Shown in pieces: positions 55,216-64,000 of a DNA stretch of 64,000 nt (position 1 is the stretch's first letter; every line of letters starts with the position of its first letter). Source of the DNA: Linnemannia elongata (taxonomy: Eukaryota; Mortierellomycota; Mortierellomycetes; Mortierellales; Mortierellaceae). A program made the translations under genes and the position numbers. Under the pieces are notes generated by a model. That model made no database searches and was not told the DNA's origin. It was given only the letters and a program-made list of their open reading frames with translations. The stretch covers positions 3,432,001 through 3,496,000 of the forward strand of contig JAXBDG010000001.1 of NCBI GenBank assembly GCA_036320915.1, read 5' to 3'.

Positions 55216-58200
55216 ATGGTGAATGACCGGACTCAGTCGGCTCAGGTCAAGAAGAATAACCGTGCCGAGGAATGGCTCAAGAACGCGGTCAAGGACAAGC
55301 ATGTCCGGCTGATCCCGTTTTCAGAAATCAGCAAAGTCAAGTACAATGTCGCTAAGGGTGGGTCGGGCACCATCCATCTGGGCGCTTGGCGTAATATGCA
55401 CGTTGCCATCAAGGAGCAGCACAATACCAACGATCTTATCAAAGAGGTAAGATACTTCTTCTTCCTATGTCACATCCCATCAACTATCAACCATCAGTTG
55501 CACGTTTATCAGTTTCACTTTTTGTTGCGCTTATATTTTATGTTCATTTGGTGGGCGTTTCGGCCTCCTTTCACCTTGCCCAACAATTAACAATCCACAA
55601 TTAACAACAACAATAACTACGAACAATATCAACTCCAAAAGAAAAAACACATTTCACATCCATTCATATTTATGATGAGCTTGAATGCTCACTCAACAAG
55701 AAAGAAAACACATGGCAGTGCCTAATCATGAATCTGCGACATACCCCCGAGGAAAGACAGTGCGAGAGCGAGAAAAAAAAAGACAAAAGACGAATAGTGG
55801 ACAAGATAGAAAAGAAAATGCTCATCAATTGTTCCGTGTGTATTCCTCGACTTCACGCCTCTTTCGCTCTTTGGTGTTTTGTTTGTTTGTTCTTATTTTT
55901 TTTTCTTTCCTCCGTGGAGGAACAAGAGCGACCGACACAGAGAAGGGCCCAAATGCGACACGAGAACGACGCCTCCAGACGCAAATGGGGAATCGCCACA
56001 AATGAAGCTACTAAAATGAGATACGTCGTAATTATACTCCCCTGTGGATGCTCATGCAACCTCCGCCAACCACTCGTGGGTGTGCGCCATTGGCATTTAT
56101 ATTACACTCTCTTCTTTTTCTTCAGCATCCTCATTCTCTTCATACTCACACTCCGCCGGTTTAGCCCCGTTGGACACCTACTGCCATTAAAGGCTCTTAC
56201 AGACCCTTTTTTTCCCTCTTCATCCTTACCAACCATTTCCCCACCCTGCTCCCTTTTTCCAATCTGTGCTCTTTTCATCTTTTCTGCTTACATGCTCCGG
56301 ATACAATTTCTAATCATGACTGTATACCTCATTGTTCACCCGGCAATAGCTTAAGATGCACAAACAGGTTCACGATTCCAATTATATCGTCAAGTTCTTT
56401 GGTATCACCAAACACCCGCTTACCCACGACACCTGCATCGTTATGCAGTTTGCAGAGAATGGCTGTCTACAGGACTATCTAGAGACCCAGAACGTCGCCA
56501 TCTCCTGGCTGACCAAGTACCGACTCGCCTGGGAGGTTGCTAGCGGACTCGACTTTATCCATCGCGAAAACATTTTCCACACCGACCTTCATTCCCGCAA
56601 TATCCTCATCGACACTGGCGGAAAAGCCCTGATCACCGATTTTGGACTCAGTAAGTCTGTCAACAAAACCATCTACACTACCAAGGCCGGACTCTTTGGC
56701 GTCGTGCCCTACGTCGCCCCCGAGCGGATGCAGAACCCCACGATCACATATACGGCCAAGTGCGACATTTACAGTCTGGGCGTCATCCTCTGGGAGCTCT
56801 CTAGTTGCGTGATTCCTTTCGAGGCGCAATTGCAGGATGTCATGTTGGCCGTCAACATTATCGCGGGAGTTCGTGAGAAAACTATACCAGGAACTGCTGT
56901 TGAATACGAGATGCTCTACAGGCGCTGCTGGGACGGACTGCCCCAGAATAGACCTCAGATGGATATTGTTCTGTCAGAATTGGTCGAGCTCCTGGCCGCA
57001 GAACAAATCAACCCACGACCTGCAGCCGCAAGACCACGCTCACCCAAACCAACCCGCCCATTGTCCAGTGATTCGATGGTTGCCCCTAGTCTGCCATTTG
57101 CGTACGAAACCGAAGCCAGCCAGCCTCCTTCACTCGAGAACACCCATCACGTTGGACCCGGCTCTCCATCGCGAGCATTAACTCGGCAATCCTTGGGAAA
57201 GGCTTCCATGGTCGGAGTACCGTCTGTTCCGATTCGACAAGACCGCACTGGCGCCGCAAGGGTCTCTTTTCACGAGCCTCATCCCAGAGACAACTCGCAA
57301 ATTAACGGCAAGTCCCCTGGTCCACCCCCATTGGATGCGAACAATAGGAATGGGGCTGTCAAAGCGACTCCACTTGCGATCAAAAAGGTAGCGGCGACGA
57401 ATGCCCAGGCAGAGGCACATGCTGCTGATGCCATAGAGAGTCCTATTCTACCCAACGGCCAGGCTGTTTCTGAGACAGTAAAACCGCAACAACCCTCCAA
57501 CACGACTCCAGAGCAAGGAAAGGACAAGGAGCTGCAGCAACAGCAGAGCAAGGACCAGAAACAAGCAGGGTCATCTGGAGTAACAGCCACATCATCATCA
57601 GACGCAGATTCAAAGCCAGCTGGATCCATTCTCGAGCTTTTGCCCCCCTTGCCAGAGTTCCACCAGCTCTCGTTCTCGCCCAATTCTTCTGGCAGCAACG
57701 ATGGGCTTTCCTCTACTCCTGCACCTCCGCCACCAAAATCGTTGTTCACCCCAGAGCCATCTCTCAACAAGCTGCCTGGGGATGCTGCTCTAGCCCTGTC
57801 CCGTGGACTGCCTATGGGTCATGTCGTTAGTAAGCTGCCTCAAGCCTCTATCAAGAATATCTCCACCATCTCACCACCACCCAGCGGCGCGCCCCCACCA
57901 CCTCCAGGAGCCGTGGCTGGCCACTCCAATACACCCAGAGTCATTTCGCCGCCACATCATCGGAACGCTCCCAGGGCATCCAAGACCATCTCACCTCCTG
58001 CTGGTGCCCCTCCACCAAGGAGTATTCCTTCGCCATCTCTCGGCCCAGGGGTCCCAAGACCTCCTCCAGGCCCTCCGCCAACACCTACGCTTGGACCTGC
58101 GTCTGGCATTGGAGCAAAGCCTGGACTCGCTGGAGCAAATGGGACAACCGCAGCAGGAAGCAGGAATCCCGTTGAGCCCATCCAGTACACCCCATCGACT

Positions 58201-60676
58201 TCTTACAGCCCAGGACCAGGCAAGAACCCCAAAACTGGTCAGCCCAATGGCTCAAATAGCCCCACTAATGGCAACTCTGAGCAGTCAACCTCATCACCTG
58301 CTGCTTCAACCAATTCTGATACCACGCGGCCAACACCTGCACGACAGATACCGATGTGCTTCCCTGTTGTGACACCTCTCAGCCCTCCACACTGGACTCG
58401 GACACCAACACCTGTTACAACTGAGCCTCCATCGACTGCCTCTCGAGCTCCCGCATCTAGTGCATCTTCTGGCTCTTCTCCCTCATCTTCAGCGGGATCT
58501 TCTCCTTCAGGGTCACCATCCTCCACCTCGCCATCGACAACCCCTTCATCTGTAACCGAATCCCCGACCACCAACCGACGCAACTTTAGGCCTATTTCAT
58601 ATTTGACACAGAAACACACGGGACTCTTGGACTTGGTCGAGAAGGTAGATCAACAACTGCAGGAGCAGCAGCAACAGCAGGAGCAACAACAGCAGCATCA
58701 GCAGCAACAACAGCAGCCTCACATCGAACCCCCACCCAGGAGGAATGGCGATAACACCTATGTCCCTAACCCCAACAACAACATCATCCCACCAAGCCAG
58801 CTCCTCATGCAGCGAGCACAAAGTCCAGAACTGATTCGGTGGGATAACAATATCCTGGGTAGCCCAAGTCTCCGGCCGTCACCTCTGCCTGAGAACGGCA
58901 ACAGGATCATCCGGAGTCCTCATTTAACACCCCAGAACCGTCCTACATCTCCTGCGTTTGCGTTGCCTAATTCTTCCAACAGGAATAATGACAGAGCTGG
59001 CGGCCTCTTTGCTGGCGACGCGAAGAACTGGATGCGCACCCTGAAAAGTAGGTTTCTTTGCACCTTTGTCGCTCACAGTTTTTGTTACTCTCTTCCTGCT
59101 GTAGGCCATGCCACTTATTTCGGTTTTTTTCTTCTTCTTGCCTACCGATATAGATGCAACGAGGCGCGACTCGGAAGAGGACGATGCGAGGTCAGTCAAT
59201 GACCACCGTGAAGCTCGGCCACAGCTGCCTTCCAAGGACTCATCAACTTCCTCTACAACTACTACAACAACAGGAACATCCCTCTCAACCTCACCCTCGA
59301 CCCCAACATCAGCCAACGGCAACGGCAACGGCAGCACACCTTCGTCTCTCCAGCCTCGCGTCCAGGCCAACACTTTTTACAGCATCTCCGACCCGTACAA
59401 GGAAATGAACCACGACGAGCCCACCGACTTTTTCGCTGCAGTCACCCAGTCAGATCTGACGACCATCGAGCGCATGCTCAAATCTTTCCCGCACCTCATC
59501 CATGACTCGAATGGGTTCTGGCCCCACCCAACTCCACTTCTTGTCGCGGCCCGGTCCAGGAGGGCCTTGGAGACCATGAAGACGCTTCTGCAATACGGCG
59601 CAGCACTTGACCGGGGCGATCATAATGGAACCACGGTTCTGCACTATGTCTGTGAGCAGTACCCGAACCCCGTCGAGGCGATCCAGTTCTTGGTCCGTGC
59701 TGGCGCCGATCCTAACAGCCGTGATGCCAAGAAGCGGACGCCCTTGATTGTCCTCTTGCAGAACACTCATTTGGTCTCGACCAAGGTTCTTATGGAGGCC
59801 TTGCGGACACTGTTCAAAGCTGGAGCCCAGGCGAATGTGGTTGAGGCCCAGTACCAGCGATCGGCACTTCATGTCGCCATCATGCACTACCAGCCCCCAG
59901 CTCCTATTCAGCAACAGCAGCAACAACAGCAGTCTAATCAGGGCAACGGCGGTCCGGTCATTGTCGCTGGTGGGATTCAAATCGGCAAGGATTTGGCTCC
60001 TGTCCTGGAACTGCTACTCAAGCGTGGCGCAGACGTGAATGCACGGGACGCTCGCAAGGCAACCCCGCTCCACGTCCTCCTCGAACGCATGGACAACGAA
60101 GAGCTGGTCCAAATGCTCCTCCTCTACGGCGCCGACCCAGGCATCCGCACCAACAAACGTAACGCGCTGATGATTGCCGCAGAACACCTCCGAGTCATGT
60201 CTGCCTGGTTCCTCCTCGAGAACGACCTCCTTTCCTCCTCCCCTGAATCCATCAAGCGTGCGACCGAACTCTGTTCCAAGGCCGACGGGCCTGATAAGTC
60301 AGCAAAACCTCTCCTCAAGAACACGCTCTCAGATTGGCAGGGTAAAGAGGGCAAACAGCGTCGGATCCAGCTCGCTCAGGATTGTGTCCTCCGTGTTCAG
60401 CGGACAGCCGATATGAAAACCATCGATCAGACGGCTGTGGCGCTCGAGTTCCTGGAGAGTGTTGGGCAGCCGATTCATCGCGCCAGCGCTGTTGTGGGTC
60501 CTGGTCGAGGAGATCTTGCTGTTGGTGGGTTTGGCGGCGCCGGATCCACGGTGGGTGGCGGTGGCGGGTATGGCGTGAGTAGTAGCAACTCTGCCTATGG
60601 TACTGGATCAGGAAACCAACACTATCACAATCACAACAACGTCTCTCCTACCACCAGCAGTACCTCTCACCGCTAA
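55216..60676 (+). CDS. TKL-like protein kinase with Pro-rich linker and C-terminal ankyrin repeats
   Basis: Exons 55216-55446, 56350-59047 and 59154-60676 give 1483 residues. The kinase domain (about 40-300) has a Gly-rich loop AKGGSGTIHLG, VAIK with Lys66, the alpha-C Glu in KELKMH (77), HTDLHSRN with the catalytic Asp near 156, DFGLS and APERM. Thr replaces Arg before the catalytic Asp, so it is a non-RD kinase. The acceptor at 56349 is chosen because it keeps KELKMH intact; another AG follows 6 bases later. A disordered Pro/Ser/Gln-rich linker follows (about 310-1070; polyproline PPPPPG and Gln runs), then ankyrin repeats (about 1072-1330: HNGTTVLHYVCEQ, GADPNSRDAKKRTPLIVLL, GADVNARDARKATPLHVLL, YGADPGIRTNKRNALMIAA). 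Intron 1 is 903 bases, far longer than others here. The kinase/ankyrin join relies on one intron (59048-59153). Two separate genes remain possible, because an ATG at 59108 also opens the ankyrin frame. Confidence 0.82.
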
Positions 60677-61240
60677 CGAGCCATCAATTCACTTTTCTTG
60701 TACCGTTCATTTATGTTTTCGTATTTTATCTTTCTTGTTTTACCCTTTGATGATCGTCGATGAATCTTTTTTGTTCTGTCTTTTTTGTACTATTATTACC
60801 TTCAACCTCACCCAAAAAAAAAAAAAAAGAAAAAAAAAAAAATACCCATTTCTTCATGAAAGCTTCATGATTATTAAAACCAGTTAAAAAATCTAATACT
60901 GTGAAATGTGCTCCTTGTCAGACATGTCTCCGGCATTTCCTCGGGCGGACATGAGTCAAAGTAGGCCAGTTACCGATACGATTTTACGCGACTGACTGAG
61001 AGGACACTTCTGACGGCGAATGCTTTTTTGATCCTTTATGCGTTGATGATTTTTTTGAGACAAACGCGCCTTTATCAATGAGCAAACGTAATGACGGCCG
61101 TGCTTTGTCACCCGCCTAGAAGAATACCCCGTCCAATCCCCTGCTTTCTCTATTGTTCCTTCCCTTCTTCCTCTTTCTTTTATCCTTTCCTATCCTCTTT
61201 CCTTCCTGCCTTTCTTTCTCACCATCCCTTGCCACCACCA
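60677..61240. other. Intergenic region
   Basis: 3' region of the kinase gene with A-rich runs (about 60815-60842), followed by sequence with no coding signal. Confidence 0.5.
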
Positions 61241-61720
61241 ATGACAACAACTGACACATCTACACCAATCTCACACAGTCTCGCTCAAGAAGGTCAGCAT
61301 CGCACGCGCCTCCAACAACAACAACAACAACAACAACAACAACCCAATGTCGCCCTCAGGTGTGTCAGCCTCAACCTCACTGATGTCTGGAATTCTTCAT
61401 GGCCATCCTCCTCCTCCTTGGCTTCCAGATTGAAAGCACAGTCTGTCGAGTTACCAGCCCATGGTTTCTTGTCTTTGACGCCGTCTCTGCGGGGATTGTA
61501 ACTGAATGCATTTCTCGGAGCTGTCCATACTTCGAAAGCCTTCGGGTCGATATTTCCTACGCTAACACTAGCATAGATGGACCTGCAAGGCGGACTGTGT
61601 GTACTTGTCAAGCTGGTTCGATTGAGACAGCTTAGGACCCGGTCTGAACGCAGTCGGTGGGATTTTAAATGTGAGAGTTATGAAGGACGTCAAGCGGATC
61701 TCTGGACATTAACCCGGCGC
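61241..61720 (+). pseudogene. F-box/LRR relic
   Basis: An ATG at 61241 opens a frame with a Gln repeat and LRCVSLNLTDVWNSSW. In a second frame ISRSCPYFESLRVDIS resembles the CPRLEEVDIRV unit of the gene at 36527. From about 61576 a third frame reads MDLQGGLCVLVKLVRLRQLR, matching HGGLCLLSRLTNLRMLR of that gene. The frame changes and lack of an F-box mark it as a fragment. The match is short, so confidence is moderate. Confidence 0.45.
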
Positions 61721-62404
61721 GACAGCGACGACCAATGCGGTTTTTAGGTGTCACAGAGACTAGATCAGCACGGTACGGTCACTCTGTTAATGTCGATGGT
61801 TGGGGCACAGAAATGAACTTGAAACGGTAATGAGGGCAAGGACCAATGGTGGCTTCATTACTTCGTCAATTTTCTGCATACTGCCAAGACGCTGGAATCA
61901 GAGTCCATCGAATACAATGCGCCTTGTCAAAACGCAATTGATCAAGAAGTGCCTGAACATCCAGGTAACCTCAGATACCGAGGATGTTGAGGTAGAGCTG
62001 GATGAGGAGGAGCCTGAAGACGAGGAGCCTTTATGTCCCTAAACCCATTCCTGCAGCGTGCCTCTCTAGGAGTCCAGCAGGTCTTGAGGAACATGGCCCG
62101 ATAGATGTCAGTCTTCCGCCTCCTACTAAAGTTAAGCGACTCGACCTTGGATTTGAAACTATTTTAGGCGACATTCCGTAGCATGTTGGAACGGTCTCTT
62201 GTTGCTCGTTGTTTGCGCCTATGGTGAAGCTTCCGCTGACGCCGTTTTCATAGATAATCACATGATACATAATGTTTGACGCAGTGAGGCATGCAAGTAA
62301 ACAATGAAATAAATATCGATGTTTTAAGAAAATAACAGAGGAAATCGGACACGCACTCTATGTGGAATGAAGAAGATATGAATGAAATAACGGGTATCTA
62401 AAGG
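61721..62404. other. Region between the F-box relic and the GT17 gene
   Basis: Contains an acidic open frame (to 62042) rich in Glu near its end and otherwise nothing recognisable. It may hold further decayed LRR sequence, but I cannot show it. Confidence 0.35.
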
Positions 62405-64000
62405 TCAAAGGTTGGCAGGACCTTCACGCTTGCATCCTCCAGGCAGCAAGAACCTGAACCGATCGCTGCTCTTAATGACCCAAGCAGGCAAGCCGACGGC
62501 ATTGAAGGTCTTGGGGATGGGTCCCAGTCGATGAATCAGATTCTTGTACGTGTAGGCCTCGGGGAACATGCCAAACAAATCGGCTCCGTTGCAGATCGCA
62601 TCCTGGAGGTAGGTCTCTTCCATCATATACTTGTATCGAAGACGGTCCGCGTGCGAGTATGCCTTCATCTTGAACTGGAAGTCTTTTATATACCGGAAGC
62701 AGAACGAACAGTGCCAGCCTATTTTACGTAATAAAGATACATGTTAGGATGCCTGGTACATTTTAACAGTACAATCCATTTTTTCTTCGTTGTTGTTGCT
62801 GTTATCCCATTGTCTGTTTTGGCATTTTGGCTGTTGTTTTTTTTTGTTAAGAATACGATTACTGCAAATATTGTAATGCCACTAGTCTCCTATCGCATAG
62901 TAGGAAATGACCCTCTCAAAGAAACTTGATGTTCATCATATCATTATCCTCAAAAAAGACATCCCACTTGCCGATTATCACTCTTGAACCTTATTTCACT
63001 CTTGCAACACCCTGACATTGACTTTCCTGGCAGACATTAAAAAGGAGGTAACTGTGTCTGGTGTGCCACCCAAGTCAAAAAGCAAAGCGTGCCTTCTAGG
63101 CGTAGACGAACCAACGTTGTTTGTGTGAAGTGCAATGTTTCCCTTTGCTGTAAACCCTCATCCAACTGTTTCCGCCAATATCATGCCCATTCCTCTTAAT
63201 ATGATTGAATGAAGATTGAAAAAAAAAAATTGGACCAGAATTTCTGGTCGAAATTTTTTTTTTCAAGGGGCGGACAGATAAAGGGATACTGTGAAAAAAA
63301 AAAGAGGCAAGACGAAGACAAAGCGAAGAGAGAATATAGAGGCAGTAACGGAAAAAAAAAGAGCTGTTGCTTACCAGCGTTGGCAAGAAGGAAGGAAGAT
63401 GCCTGTTGACGAGTATACCATAACCCATCCTTGGGCCATCGCTGAATGCTGGGTGCACTGTTTCCACCGTCGTCGACAGGGAACTCGAAGCTGTACAGAT
63501 AGTTCTGCAGGCTGATGTGCACCTTTGGAGGGACGCCATCGCAGGAACTCAACAATTCAACACTCTGCCGACTTGGGATCTCGTCGACATCGCCAAAGAT
63601 CACATAGTCACCCTCCTTGATCCCTGTCGTCGTCGACCTCAACAAACTGGTCATCTCGTCTCTCATGGCTCCCTCGTTGACCCAGGGAGCCTCTCCAGGC
63701 ATCAGTTCTCTCAATGGGACCAACTTGTAAATGATCTTATCCTCGGCGAATGCGTACCGCTCCCGGTTCTCCTGAAAGACGGCACTCTTGGGATTTCCTG
63801 TGAAGGTTCGAGTCGACTCAATGATCACAAAGTGGTCAACCACATCGTACAACTCCCTCATCCGGATCTCCAGCATATCCAGCTCGACACTGAAAATCAC
63901 AGCATCGTACACCTTGCCCTTGCGAGTTGGACCCATCATGGCATCGGACCCGTTATCAATTGCTCCTCCTGCTCCTGCTTGTGGGGTGTAGGTCCAGCCG
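62405..64000 (-). CDS. GT17 family glycosyltransferase (beta-1,4-mannosyl-glycoprotein beta-1,4-N-acetylglucosaminyltransferase-like), partial
   Basis: Two exons read leftwards: the first runs from the right edge (beyond 64000) to 63375, the second 62718-62405, with a 656-base intron. The visible part starts GWTYTPQAGAG and lacks the N-terminus, so any signal anchor is outside the window. GT17 hallmarks are present: KVYDAVIFSVELDMLEIRMR, FVIIESTRTFTGNPK, a GDVDEIPS acidic motif and, across the splice, GWHCSFCFR. This family, including GnT-III, transfers GlcNAc in the Golgi; the acceptor in fungi is not settled. The second exon ends GGCKREGPANL at the stop. Confidence 0.9.

Noticed and set aside
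1..64000. tRNA, rRNA, integrase, transposase or insertion-sequence signatures
   Set aside because: No clear tRNA B-box context, transposase motif or terminal inverted repeat was found by reading; absence cannot be proved without a covariance-model or profile search.

Overview
The window looks like nuclear DNA of a filamentous fungus, most likely an early-diverging one of the Mortierella/Linnemannia type. Genes have several short GT-AG introns (mostly 60-260 bases). There is a mitochondrial-type COQ7, an mRNA export factor MEX67, a ribosomal stalk protein P2, a GT17 glycosyltransferase, a DUF4246 protein and a large set of F-box/LRR genes. No bacterial, plasmid or phage signs were seen. The species assignment is inference from gene content; no database was available.

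Layout. 1-2475: intergenic. 2476-4963: eight-exon alpha/beta hydrolase. 5456-11581: tandem array of three arrestin-like paralogs on the + strand; the first is intact, the second is decayed, and the third is divergent and needs an uncertain intron. 11582-18618: 7 kb with no gene I can defend. 18619-21879: large disordered nuclear-type protein with four C-terminal CxxC pairs. 22255-24656 (-): PY-motif protein with a hydrophobic segment. 25569-26365: DUF4442 hotdog thioesterase-like protein. 26643-28022 (-): COQ7. 29019-29497: ribosomal protein P2. 29758-32992 (-): MEX67/NXF1. 33541-34287 (-): LITAF-domain protein.

34629-51149 is an F-box/LRR cluster: four intact genes, one long pseudogene and three shorter relics. 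A DUF4246 protein (43667-45277) and a putative glycosyltransferase (47563-48834) are embedded in it. 51150-55215 is another gene-poor stretch. 55216-60676 encodes a TKL-like kinase apparently fused to ankyrin repeats. A further F-box relic lies near 61.2-61.7 kb, and a GT17 gene runs off the right edge (62405-64000, -).

Themes. Ubiquitin ligation recurs: F-box proteins are SCF substrate receptors, and several other genes (arrestin-like, LITAF, the 22.3-24.7 kb protein) carry PPxY or LPxY motifs of the kind bound by Rsp5/NEDD4 WW domains. Housekeeping genes (COQ7, P2, MEX67) are compact and intact, while the F-box and arrestin-like families show duplication followed by nonsense and frameshift decay. 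Splice models were built by eye from reading frame continuity and GT/AG sites and need transcript confirmation.
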